Assembly (NCBI RefSeq): GCF_905475395.1
Contig: NC_058338.1
Coordinates: forward strand, 869,001 to 933,000
Source of the DNA: Chrysoperla carnea
Lineage: Eukaryota; Arthropoda; Insecta; Neuroptera; Chrysopidae
Direction: 5' to 3'
DNA: 64,000 nt
The notes beneath the pieces were generated by a model. It did not search any database and was not told the origin of the DNA. It worked only from the letters and a program-made list of their open reading frames with translations. Positions 25,176 through 36,083 of this stretch are shown here, one piece after another (within the stretch, counting starts at the first letter, position 1; each line of letters begins with the position of its first letter). Made by a program: the position numbers and the translations under genes.

Positions 25176-28100
25176 ATGTGTTTAAAATGGAATACAAAAA
25201 CAAATTTTCTATCAACCATTAAAATATTATTGATTATTTGTCAAATATTTGGATTATACGCGGATCGAATTGATTTCGAATTAGAAAATTCTAATACATT
25301 ATCGAAACAAAAATCAACACGATTTAAAAAATTTATTATCATTTATACATTTACATTTTTAACAATTTTAATTGTGATTTTTTTTATGATTACGAAATAT
25401 AATCTGATACGCGATTTAAATATTATCATACAAGTTGCGGATGTTGGAGTTGTTTACTCAAATTTATTGCTCTTTGTATGTGATGTGATTGGGAATTTTT
25501 TGAGTAAAAATTTACTACAAAATACAATAAGACAATTTATTAAATGTGAACAAATTTTTAAGAATGATTTAAATACACAAATTAATTATCGTAATTTAAA
25601 TCGATTTATTTGGAGTCAAATGATTTTGGCAACGATTATTTGGATCTTTTTTGGATTTTATTATGTTTTAGTTTTATGTACGCTGGAACGAGGTCGTTGT
25701 TTTATGTTTTTATATGCGTATTATATGTCCACGTATGTTAGTCACTTACATGTGCTTCAGTTTTCAAGTTTAATTATCACCGTTACAATCTTTTTTAAGG
25801 TATATCACTTTTCAGCGAAACGATATTTTTACTTGTATCTACTATTCATACTCTTCCCGTCCTCCTTAAGGATGTATGAGCAGGACAACAATGTTTGATT
25901 TAAAGGCTCAGAATTTGTTTGTAGGTAGTATTTTACTCAAAGAATATGTGGTTAAAATTTCAGCATAGGTATCCGTGCAAATTTTTAAGAAAAAAGTCAT
26001 TAAAAATCGATATAAAATACATTGGCTCTTATGGAGGAATCTCAAAAAACGACGTATTTTGGAAGTTTTTGATAATTTTCATTTGGAATGAATGAAAACA
26101 AATTTAAAAAAAACTTTTTAATAGAAAGTAAACATATTAGCAATGAATTAGAAAAGAAAAAAACTAAGTGCCACCGTCCATATAAGGGATGTAAGAGCAG
26201 GGTAGATTAAGGGTTGAAATTATTTTTATCTTATTTTCAACTTTGATGATGAATTTTGTTATAACTTCATGAATGTAGACGAAAAATAAGAATAAAATTT
26301 TTCGATATGTGTCTTGGTTTTCGAAATATCGAAAGCTAAATAATTAAACAAAATTTTCAATTTTCGATATTTTGAAAATTAAGCCAGATATCGAAAAATT
26401 GTATTCTTACTTTTCGTCTTATATCGTCAAGTTATAATATAAATTTATCATCAAAATTGAAAATATCTATTTTTAAATTTGTGCCCCCACTACCATGCTC
26501 ATACATCCTTAATCATACTGTCCTCAAACAAAATTAGATATTCGACCCTGATTTTGCATAAATAGCCTGCACTAATATATTTTTTAAGGCAATTAATGAA
26601 AAACTTCTGGCTATTTATGAGACTCAAAATCATCACAAGCCAAAAGTGATTCGACAAAATTGGGCCCAACTAACAACACCCATTCCAAGTGGTGGAACAT
26701 CATCGATTGATATAAAAACTTTCATAATTTTACGACAATTATACGATCGTTTATGCGATAATTCACGGCAATTAAATCGTGCATTCTCATTACAATTATT
26801 ATTCACATTTGGCAATGCATTTGTGGTGATATTTTGTTCGGTCTATGGATGTTTATTTGGATATGTGGTCAACGGTCAAATTACCGATCGAACAAATATT
26901 AAATATTTCTTTCTACCATTTGTTGTATTGAGTGTTGCGATTTTGAAATTGTTATTAATGGTGTTCTCATGTGAAAATATGGTTGGTGAATCGAGGTTGA
27001 CTGGTTCGATAATACAGAAAATTTCGTTGACAACACAACAACGGCAAATTAAGGATATGGTAAGTGGTTTATTTTTATCGTTGAGGATTTTTTTGTGGCC
27101 ATTTTTAAGTCGAAAAGGTTTGTTACACTTTTATAAAACAAGTGAAGAAGACAACTTTTTTTGGTTACGGAATCCCAAGCTCGCACTTGAAACATAGCAA
27201 AGGAAACTCTCATTTTCATTTATTATTTTGCGTCAAACCTAGACATTATAAGCTTGAAAATGAAGAGTGAAGAGATAAGACTAGAGCAGAAAAAAACTTG
27301 CTAGAGTAATTCTTCGTCGAATTTTTTATCAATCTTTACATTGCCTTAATGTAATATCCGATCAACCTTAATCTTATGCAAGTTTGTGTCATGGAATTCA
27401 GTTCGAATGTAGGTAAAAATTTTGCCATTAATTATAATTTTAGTAATTTAGTGCATGTTCTGTTCTTACATGAAAGTTTTACCTCTTTTACAAATTATAA
27501 ATAACATTACAATCAATACAGATGACATAAAAATATTATTATACATTACCAAAGATGCTTTCTAATAACCGTAATCGGACAATACAGCAACATAAAGACT
27601 AAAATTAAAACTGGAATAGTTCTCAGCAGATTTTTTTATTCAATTTAGCATGATATTTAATTTTTAGAATTTTATAATATTTATTTATTTTTATGGTTGA
27701 ATAATATTTTTATTAATGCGGTACATAGTTTTTAATTAACGATCCGTGATATTATATTATTAACATGTTTATTTGTTAGGCGGCTACGGCTCTAGAAGAA
27801 GATTGAGTACAAATCATTTTAGGGCATGTTCATTAAATCAAAACAATTTATTTTTTACCTTATTTAGATATTAATTAAAATGATTTCCGATCATACTTAC
27901 AAAAACTACAAGTCCTCCCTCCTCCCTGTATGTTATCCTACAATAGTCCCTAACCCGAAAAATTTATCGGGGCTCTGAATAGTCGAGTACATGTCTGGTT
28001 ATCTTCCCTGATGATGTCACATGTAGGGCCGGTATTGAGGAAGAAGAAACTTCCATGCATGTTTTTTGAGCCTTGTAGAAATCTGCAAGTTGTGAGGTAT

Positions 28101-29730
28101 TTGGGTCCAAAACTTTGATCAATCCATCAATCAATCCACCGGGTTTGCAACCTTCGATCCTGGGAGCAAGCCCGGCTGAGCAGTTGTAAGCTTTCTGTGT
28201 GGTGTTTGCCTCAAGAGAATCATACAGCTTTATCTGTCTAAAATAGTACCTCTTACCCGAAGACCTTCGAGTGGCAGGTTGTCCTTTGGTCTAGATGCTA
28301 GGGACCCAGTTTGGTATCTTTTACAATATTATTATAATTACCCAAGTTAAATGATGCATTGACTGGACTAAATACTATAGGAATCAAATTGAGGTGAACG
28401 TGTCACGATGTGATATTTATAGGTAGCAAGGAAATGAATCTTTATCAGTGAATTTAATAATTACCCACCAGATAGTTAAGTTTGTTTGTTTGTATGTAGA
28501 ATGGACTACATATCTGTGTAACTGCCCATTGAATCATATAAATCTAGAGCCAGGCTATATTTCTGCCCGGATAATTTAAAACTGTCTACAATTTTTGGCG
28601 TCTCCAAATCTTTCTTAAACAAGTGAAATTCAAAAACGAAAAGAGATATCGAGGTGAGCGTGTTCAAGACGTAAAAAGTATGGTCAAGTTCGTAAATAAG
28701 CCACATAAACAACTTTTGTTTGAAACATTTTTTCGTAAACAACACTGTTTACCCGTGAGAGCGTAAAAGCTGGCTGCTTTGATTTTCTGCCAGAAATCGA
28801 TAGTTTTGACTTCATATAAATAATAATGCTTTCGAATATAAATAATAATTTATATAAAATATTAATCACTTTTAAAATTTCTGATTAGAACTGCATAAAA
28901 TTCTGACTGTTTGCGCAATTCTACGAATTGCTGAAAACACTGCTACGCCACGCTCTAGAGCTATTTCTACAATATTTAATTAATAAAATAAGGAGGAATA
29001 TTGTTTACTAGTTCACGACTTACACATTTCTAGTTGGCGCCTACAATTTTATACTTTTATATAATTTAATACACACGGCTAATAAAATATAAAGTTCTTT
29101 AAATCACTATATCTGCTTCTAAACTAATACGAACACCAAGGTAATTTTAGAATCAGGGTTGAAATTATTTTTATCTTATTTTCAACTTTGATGATGAATT
29201 TTGTTATAACTTCATGAATGTAGACGAAAAATAAGAATAAAATTTTTTCGATATCCGCCTAGATTTTCGAAATATATTTCCACGGACTAGTTAGAAGAAA
29301 TCACCCAATTACCGTTTTCCCATTAAACCAATGTTACCCACTTTTGAAGAATTTATTTATTTAAAATAATCGGGCAATCCTTCCTCCCCTAAAATTTTCA
29401 GATTTGATTAAGGCTTAGTCCAACTTCATATAAAAATTTTGAATAATACACATTTTTTTCGCCAGGTTCAAGAATTTTCATTACAACTAATGCATCAATC
29501 GATTAGTATAACAGCTTTTGGATTTTTTAATGTGGATTGTACGCTATTACAAACTGTAAGTGGTTTCATGAGACATCCAAAACTTGTAGCTCTGGGAAAT
29601 AATGTTTTTTTTTTTAAATTGTTTTTAGATTGTTGGAGCTGTCACAACTTATCTGATAATATTAATACAATTTGATTTGACAATGACTCATGGTGATAAT
29701 TTATTAAATTCACAACAATCCACAACTTAA
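25176..29730 (+). CDS. Insect gustatory receptor, complete (4 exons)
   Basis: Exons 25176-25799, 26589-27059, 29466-29555 and 29629-29730 give 428 residues, the usual length of this seven-transmembrane family. All three introns are phase 0 and cluster toward the C-terminus, as known for insect chemoreceptors. The first exon encodes four hydrophobic segments and ends LQFSSLIITVTIFFK, joining to AINEKLLAIYE, a typical loop. The end of the protein reads GFFNVDC..LLQT, then IVGAVTTYLIILIQF. The final TYLIILIQF is the family signature T-Y-hhhhh-Q-F. The receptor would sit in the dendritic membrane of taste neurons as a ligand-gated cation channel. The C-terminal block recalls Gr28/Gr43a-type receptors, but I cannot assign a ligand. 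AATAAA lies at 29740. The acceptor at 26587-26588 has a weak pyrimidine tract but keeps the frame. Confidence 0.88.
25866..26513. mobile_element. TTAA-flanked inverted-repeat elements in receptor intron 1
   Basis: A foldback element spans 26187-26509. Its ends are GGATGTAAGAGCAGGGTAG on the left and the reverse complement of CTACCATGCTCATACATCC on the right. The arms then continue through ATTTTCAACTTTGATGATGA, TTATAACTTCATGAATGTAG, GACGAAAAATAAGAATAAAA and ATTTTTCGATAT, each matched on the other side. The right end abuts TTAA (26510-26513). A second left end, TTAA then GGATGTATGAGCAGGAC, lies at 25866, so a partial copy appears to be nested or joined here. TTAA targets are typical of piggyBac-type transposition. 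Other partial copies: 13085-13262 and 29157-29275. Confidence 0.8.
28000..28330 (+). mobile_element. Decayed LINE 3' end in receptor intron 2
   Basis: The + strand can be read as EEEETSMHVF around 28036-28065, with stop codons close by. This matches the zinc-binding segment after RNase H in I-group LINEs (E-E-T-x-x-H-x-L-C-x-C), which is also present in the LINE copies at 29850 and 51871 as SIHFLCYC. The following tail (CTTTCTGTGTGGTGTTTG, CCTTTGGTCTAGATGCTAGG) is shared with 10800-11290. It is an old, non-coding fragment. Confidence 0.5.
29157..29275 (+). repeat. Single-arm copy of the TTAA foldback family
   Basis: From GGGTTGAAATTATTTTTATC to AAATTTTTTCGATAT the sequence is nearly identical to 26211-26315, then similarity ends after TTTTCGAAATAT. 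Only the left arm is present. The near identity, 2.9 kb apart in the same gene, suggests a recent origin or local copying. Confidence 0.8.
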
Positions 29731-31065
29731 AGTATTGTAAATAAATCAAAATAAATTATTTTTTAATAAAGGCTAATTTAATTGAAAATTTATATATATT
29801 AATCCAATTTTTTCAGTTTCGAAGAAGTAAATAAATACATTGGGCATGGATATGAAGGTTAGCGGGCCATGCTCGAGGATCGCGCCTCGAAACAATGGTT
29901 CAGAGCACCTAGCCAAGTAGACCCTTGTACTCTATCCCCGCTACGCTTTTCAGTGGCTATTATAACCAACTGATGTACTGAAACCCAGGATTTGCCTAGC
30001 ACTGAGTTTCCTAACTTCTTCTGGTTCGACTATGGCCGGACCAAACCATTTCCTTCGCTGCTGTATGAGTGCCAGGCAGTAACAGAGAAAGTGGATCGAT
30101 GTTGCTTCTGAATTTTCGCCGCATTTGTCACACGCGGGAGTTTGTCTTTTTCCAATCTGATGTTGGAACTTGTTCAGGTTATCATGCCCTGTGAGTAACT
30201 CTACGATGACTCTAATATCAGCTCTGTTTAGTTTCAAGATCTCCTCGGCTCTGTTACCGAGCGAGTTTTCTTCACCCAACAGGCTTTTGGCGATTCGCCC
30301 TCCCTCGTAGCTGGTCCATGCCTTTAATTGTTGGTTTTTCAGATTATCTCCTAATCTGTTAAGACCTTCTTGGTATGGCATCATCGCAAGCTTTTCTTGA
30401 GTGGGAGCCATGGTGGTTCCCAGTTTGGCTAGCTTGTCTGCTCTCTCATTACCGTTCCAACCAGACATTGATATTATCAACTCATTTTTTGAGCTAAACA
30501 GGTACCATTCTAAAACTACATACAAAAATTTCAAAATAAAATAAGTTCCCAAACTTTTTGCACATAGTGTTTACAGTAACTAATATCAGTATCAATAATG
30601 AAACATATCCGATTTATTTTTTAAAAAAAAAAACCCAAAAAAAGACAATTTTAAAAATCTTGCTAAACAACAATTTTTATTCCTGATTCCCATCAAATCA
30701 AAACACGCCATGACCTACAGAGAGATCGTACAGACCAAAAACTTTATTTACTGATGAGAGGGCATTCATTTGTTTACAATAATTTGCAATCATAAAAATC
30801 ATATTCAGTTTATCATTGAAGCCATCGACAACTCCATTCTTAATTAGAGAGCAAATTAATCTCTTTTGACGATCAACTTTATCTTTTTTTTTATTCAACA
30901 ATAAAAAATTGATTTAACAATTATAGTTTTTGTATTCGGATAATTAAAAACGAGTGAATATTTTAATAAAAATTTTCGATTTATCGAAAGCATCCCTTTT
31001 TGTGAGTGTTCTCTGTTGTTTTTCTAAGAATTCGTGGTGTGTATTAATTTTGGGCTGCGTCCAAA
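29731..31065. other. Intergenic region between receptor and secreted-protein gene
   Basis: It contains the 3' UTR of the receptor (AATAAA at 29740 and a further TAATAAA near 29764), the LINE fragment described separately, and AT-rich upstream sequence of the next gene. A minus-strand open frame at 30698-30901 has no recognisable feature and is not called. Confidence 0.6.
29850..30480 (-). mobile_element. I-group LINE 3' fragment, copy 1
   Basis: The minus strand encodes the end of an RNase H domain (GNERADKLAKLGTTMAP), a linker (GLNRLGDNLKNQQLKAWTSY), and a zinc-binding tail (ELLTGHDNLNKFQHQIGKRQ, then CDKCGE..TSIHFLCYC), ending LSARQILGFSTSVGYNSH. This is the C-terminus of ORF2 of an I-group non-LTR retrotransposon that carries RNase H. 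It is 5'-truncated near 30480, as is usual for LINE insertions. The 3' UTR continues to about 29850. It is very similar to copy 2 at 51871-52394. Confidence 0.85.
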
Positions 31066-31848
31066 ATGTTAAAAAAAATATTTCTACTATTTTTGATATT
31101 TTTAATTTACGAAAATGAAACATCAATTTTACGTGATAAATTAAATAAAAATTATTTAAGTTTTAATCCAGAGAAAATGATTAAAAAATCACCGATTTAT
31201 CGAATTTTTGCAATAAATAATGCAGCAAATCGACGTCGACCATATTTACCACCATTTTTAATGCCAGTTTTACGACAACCATCTCCAACGCCGCAACATT
31301 TCCAAATTAAGTTATTTGGTATGACACGATTACCACCAATTTTGGAATTTTTATTGCAACGTGTTCAAAGTTATTTTTCGGTGTATATTTACGAGGATTT
31401 AAGTCGTCCACCAGCGTGGGATAGTCCATCACAACAGCTCGTTCAATCATTTGGAGACATGAGTAAACCCGAAGAGGATCCGATTTATCCAAATTTGAGT
31501 AGTATTGTAATTAATTACGATCAAAATAAAAAGAATATAACTTTGATTACAAATGATGAAATGATTTTAAATATTTTAAATGAAACCACAATTCCAGCTG
31601 AAAATAATATTACGGTTCTGTATGATAAAAATCAAAATATGGATTCAACGGGTTTAAATTTGGATGTAACATCACCCACGCTCATTTTAAATAACGATAA
31701 TAATTTGGATAGTAAAAATGTGACCACGGAAATGAATCAAATTGAATCACGAAAAAATGTAACGCGAGTATTTGTATTCGCAAATGGAAAATTTCATGAT
31801 GATAAAATATCGATATTAAAATATAATAAACGTAGAAGTAAATTGTAG
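31066..31848 (+). CDS. Secreted protein of unknown function, 260 aa
   Basis: A single open frame starts with the signal-peptide-like MLKKIFLLFLIFLIY. The middle is proline-rich and basic to neutral (RRRPYLPPFLMPVLRQPSPT), followed by a hydrophobic segment (RLPPILEFLLQRVQSYFSVY) and the short block EEDPIYPNLSS. The C-terminal 120 residues are Asn/Asp-rich with several N-x-S/T sites (NLSS, NITL, NETT, NVTT, NVTR), which suggests a glycosylated extracellular protein. No conserved domain or cysteine framework is evident; mature cysteines are absent. AATAAA is at 31914, inside sequence that is itself repeated near 13536. It lies head to tail with another unrecognised secreted protein 2.2 kb downstream. 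Confidence 0.65.
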   Translation: MLKKIFLLFLIFLIYENETSILRDKLNKNYLSFNPEKMIKKSPIYRIFAINNAANRRRPYLPPFLMPVLRQPSPTPQHFQIKLFGMTRLPPILEFLLQRVQSYFSVYIYEDLSRPPAWDSPSQQLVQSFGDMSKPEEDPIYPNLSSIVINYDQNKKNITLITNDEMILNILNETTIPAENNITVLYDKNQNMDSTGLNLDVTSPTLILNNDNNLDSKNVTTEMNQIESRKNVTRVFVFANGKFHDDKISILKYNKRRSKL

Positions 31849-34031
31849 AAATGTAACTTTTGTAGTGAATTACGAATATAGGATAGCTCATAATAACCGA
31901 TTTCGACTAGTGAAATAAATATCACGATACTCGAAATAAAATTATATTTTAAGGAATATTATTTAAAAAATATAATTAAAACACATACAACATACATTTC
32001 GTTAAATATCAATATTTCGATTGCAACGGAACCATCGTCAGTGGCTAAATTTATTCATATACAAATTACTGTTACAAAAATCGATATTTACCGACATGTA
32101 AGTCATTTGTTATGTTGTAAGTTATTTGAACATTTTAAGACATTTTGTGATTTATGATGGAAAATTTTAAAAAAATTCAAATTTATTTAAAATATAATTT
32201 ATTTTTATTTATTAAGAAAATTAATGGAAATTTTATTAAAATTAAAAGAAATTTTGTAATAAGAAAAATAAAATCATAAATTTTAATTTAGAGAAAGTGA
32301 TTTAAATTAAACCTACTTTTACGTTTAAAAATGCAACACGCATAAAACTCGTCAATTTTACTAAAGTTTACTAATTTCTAAATATTATTTTTATCGATCA
32401 AATATTATTAATAAATTATTAGTAAGCAACATTATTTATCAAATTTAAGCTAATCGCATCGAATAACTACCGCTCTAGACACAGACAAGCTTAAATAAGT
32501 AAAAAAAGTGCTTCATTTGACTATGGTTCAGTTTCGAGCTATAGACAGTCCGAAAGTCCGAACAAATAGCAAAAAGAAAGTTTATAATACGTTTTTCTAT
32601 AAACTTTCGGAAAGTGTCTTCCAAAAACGATAAAATGTCCTCCTTATGTTACCAGTGAATTTTGTCAGATATCATAATTTATTTAGAAAAATTAATTTTA
32701 TAATAGTATAGACAACTTGTATTACCTAACAGCTTAACAAATTGCCTATACCATAATAACAAATGAACTTATAAAGATGAACTTCAAAGTCACGGAGAGT
32801 TTATAATTGCATAATAATAAAAAATTAATTAATTCTAATCAAAAAAAAAAACTTGTCAACAGAAAAGATTTACTAAATTGTATTTTCTGCACTTCATTAA
32901 TTTATAAAAATTAATGGATTTGTTCTAAATTTATAAATTATTTATAAATAAATAAAATTAATATTGAAAAGTGTAAACTTGATTTGAATATTAATTTAAT
33001 GACTTCTGAATAATAAAAAATAATTCTTCATTCAAAAATATTTCGTGTCAAAAAAGTACAGTTAGTTATTTATGTGTGTACTATAAGTAAGTACTGTGTG
33101 ATTCATTTTAGTAAAGTAGGTAAAGGTTGAATATTGTGTAAATGTGTACAGTACACACCAAAAGCACAGATCTAGAGAGGAGAAATTGAGGTAAATGTCT
33201 CTTTCAAGGATAATCTAGTAAATTCAGGTCCGTACGCGGTAATTATAAAGAGGGGGTGGTATAAACTTTTGTTTTTCATGTTACAGAAAAACTCTTTTCC
33301 AAAACTCGGTGTGTATCGATCGTTTAGAAGATCTTCAGAGATTGTCAAACTAAGGTATATTTTAAGGTGAAGCAAAGTTGAAAAGGCGCGTTCATTTGTC
33401 GCTGTTATCACTGATTTTGAAACGCATCTTCAAATATGGATTTAAACTAAGGGTGCCTAAGTCTTCCTCCCATATTTTAAAGTTTTTTCTAGGCTCAATA
33501 TTGGGCCCAGGGTAGCTCCAAACGCATTTTGATCAATATCTCCGGTTCTAGATGAGATAAAATAAATTGGATGGCTCCTTTGAATTAATGAATCACCCAG
33601 TGAAGATTCACACTTATATGGTAAGTGCCATAAATGGTCTTTTATCGTACGCATATTTATAAATCGATTATCATAAGGTTCACTATTGGGTAAAAATCAC
33701 CATTCCTTCCTCCACATTAGCCCCACAGACCTTTTAACATTGTAACAACAACGCAACAGCAGGTCGCCAATAATCTTTGAAACAAGTTTATCAAGTTCAA
33801 TATCAGTTTTTTATGCAGTCAATAACACCTTCTGTTTTTTATAAACGAACAATCTTACGGAATCGCACACAAATCAAAACATTTTATTAAAAAATAGTCG
33901 TAAAATCGTCATTTAAATTAATTACAACTAATTTAAATAAAAAATAAGTGGCAGTAATTTTTTTTATTGCTAAATATTTTGCAATAAAATTAGAAATGTT
34001 ATAAAACAAGATTATGTTAATTTATGCAAAA
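31849..34031. other. Intergenic region between the two secreted-protein genes
   Basis: The first 100 bases share GAAATAAATATCACGATACTCGA-like sequence with 13536-13565. Near 31990-32045 the motif TTCGATTGCAACGGAACCAT, then CGTCAGTGG, looks like an interspersed-repeat end, and a similar CTGATGATGACTACTTGG..GTCGAAAATACG motif lies near 60903. A hAT-like relic occupies about 33172-33660. The remainder is AT-rich without a gene. Confidence 0.55.
33172..33660 (-). mobile_element. hAT-type transposase relic (C-terminal dimerisation region)
   Basis: On the minus strand the translation ITATNERAFSTLLHLKIYLS, then LTISEDLLNDRY, matches the C-terminal hAT dimerisation signature (A-x-x-E-R-x-F-S-x-L-x-x-I-K-T-Y-L-R-x-T-M-x-x-x-R-L) found in hAT transposases and TTF/ZMYM-type proteins. 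Only this end is recognisable. A second minus-strand frame just upstream (33457-33654) may belong to the same relic but shows no motif. No terminal repeats were found. Confidence 0.6.
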
Positions 34032-34923
34032 ATGTTTCGTTTTTTATTGGTTATCGGCTTTGTTTGTGGTGTGTTAAAAAGTGTTTGGGCTTTGCCATTA
34101 CCACAGCACCAATATGGGACCACACCAATACAATTTATACCGATTGGGTAAGTTTTTTTTTTTAATTGACAAAATTTATGTGACTAGTTTACATTTGATT
34201 GATTTATTGGGTTTTTGTGGCGAGTTCTTTATAGTTCTACTTCTTTTCATGTTTTACAGCTTGCCACCGTCCTTAAATACCGATATACGAGCGCCGAATC
34301 GAATATTTTTTGATCAATTAGGCACCTTTATACAATCCGCCTCGTTTTTACCAATCGAAATTAACGTTCCTGACACTATAAATACTATCTACAACGGAGC
34401 AGTGGGTGCAGCTCAACGATTTCCATTAATTAATCGATGGATAACTGGAACAGAACCACGACCCTATCCAAATCTATTTATTTTGTTACCAATGGGACAT
34501 CCAGAAATTCAACCACAAAAACATGATCAATTAATGGAAAAATTTTTAGGATTACATTTACCATTTCAAGATTTGAAATATAAACCAAAGAAAAAGAAAC
34601 CAACGGAAGTTCCCAAAGAAACGCCCGGAAAAATTCAAGGCGAAGATACAAAGAAAATTATTGGTGAAAAAAATAATCAAAATTGTACAACAAAAAATGA
34701 TTTGGTGGAACCAGAAGATATCGAAGCGAATAAAGTGTTAATGGAATATTTGGAAAGAGTGAAAGAACATAATAAACTCTTTAAAAATGGAATACATGGG
34801 AATCGATTAATTGTGCCAGAACCAATAATGCCCACGTATTTGGATACAAATGTACGAGATAATAATGATTTTGGGTTTATTCGTGGTGGGGGCTATGGAT
34901 TGTATCCATTCCATCAAAACTAG
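34032..34923 (+). CDS. Secreted protein of unknown function, 259 aa, two exons
   Basis: Exon 1 (34032-34147) begins MFRFLLVIGFVCGVLKSVWA, a signal peptide with probable cleavage before LPLPQ. A 112-bp intron with GT-AG ends and phase 2 leads into exon 2 (34260-34923). The mature protein has the segments NRIFFDQLGTFIQSASFLPI, EINVPDTINTIYNGAVGAAQ and EPRPYPNLFILLPMGHPEIQ, then a Lys-rich linker (KPKKKKPTEVPKETPGKIQG), and ends GFIRGGGYGLYPFHQN. Reading straight through the intron also stays open, but the spliced form is preferred because it supplies the signal peptide. I do not recognise the family. It shares with the gene at 31066 the size, the signal peptide and a P-x-x-Y-P-N-L block, a weak hint of common origin. 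AATAAA is at 35049. Confidence 0.65.
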
Positions 34924-36083
34924 ACATTTTGGATTTTTATATCAAATATTCGAACAATTCAAATTTTGTACGAACAAATTCGAAGTTTCTTTCAGTAACT
35001 TTTACAAGCGTGTTATTTTTTATTTTATTTATTAAAAAAAATTATTGTAATAAATTTGCGACAAACAATGTTCAACCTTCCCAAAATCCCGTTCGATTTT
35101 TTAGGTACAATATTTTACGACCTTTAAACAATTTTCTATACAAAAATATATACACAAATGTAATGTTTATTGCCTATGCTGATTAATTTTATAAAAAAAA
35201 TGTGATTATGTACTAATTTTTTAAATATAAATTTCTGTAGGCAACACACATGACATAACTGTGCAATTTTTGTATAGAAAATAGTAGTAACATAATTTTT
35301 CTTATAAAGAATTATTAGTTTTGTAAAGGGTTCTTTATGGCAACCTTCCCTATAAACAGTGCATATCATGAAGTGACGCTAAGTTGATTTTATTAATAAC
35401 AGTTATTTCAAAAGGTAAGGTCACAATTAAAAGAAAATCGAATATTACTTTAATAAATATAGTTATTATCTTTTTGTCATCGAAAGTACCTTGGTTTGAT
35501 TTGATAATATCTTAATAATTATCATTATTTTCTTAGTTCAGTTCACCAAGACCTCTAAATTTAGAACTATTCACAATAATTTTGGATAAATCGAATTGCA
35601 TATATGGAATTTGACCATAACTAAAGAAGTTCCAAAAATTTGACCAAGGGATTCAAAAAACGTTTTGGGTACAACAACAAAAATTGTAGAAGCATTCGAA
35701 ATATGACTAATTAAAAAAGTTAACTTAAATAGTTTTAATAATTTATTTACGTATAAATATTTTTTACAATTCTTTTTATGAATATGCATTTTTTATTGGA
35801 AAACAATGTTTTCCTAAAAAAAAAAAGCTAAATTTTTTTTATTTATAAATAAATTTTGATAAAGCGTATTTGAAACAAAATCACATAACAGTTTTTTTTT
35901 TCTGGAACATGGAACAATCTTTCCCAAAAGTCCTTATCCCTTAAAAAAAATAATAAATCGCGCGCTATTCAAAAGAATTTATTTCTTAAAACAGACTTTT
36001 CAAAATATATTAAAGATAGTTAAGGAAATTTGGTTCAGATTTTATACTAGCTTGTATTGATCAAAAGGATTGTATCCAAATGT
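34924..36083. other. Intergenic region, convergent 3' ends
   Basis: This holds the 3' UTR of the + strand secreted-protein gene (AATAAA at 35049) and of the minus-strand cuticle gene (AATAAA on the minus strand at 35978-35983). A weak inverted repeat pairs CTATACAAAAATATATACAC (about 35137) with the reverse complement of the sequence ending near 35279; it may be a decayed MITE. No other gene was recognised. Confidence 0.5.

Noticed and set aside
30698-30901. 67-codon minus-strand open frame with a mildly protein-like sequence
   Set aside because: No splice partners, no recognisable motif, and the flanks are AT-rich. The length is within chance for this composition.
33457-33654. Minus-strand open frame next to the hAT-like signature
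   Set aside because: It shows no transposase motif of its own, so it was not called as a separate gene; it is mentioned only as possibly part of the relic.
34148-34259. Read-through of the intron in the second secreted-protein gene as coding sequence
   Set aside because: The frame is open, but it would start without a signal peptide and the segment is T-rich with clear splice sites; the spliced form is more coherent.
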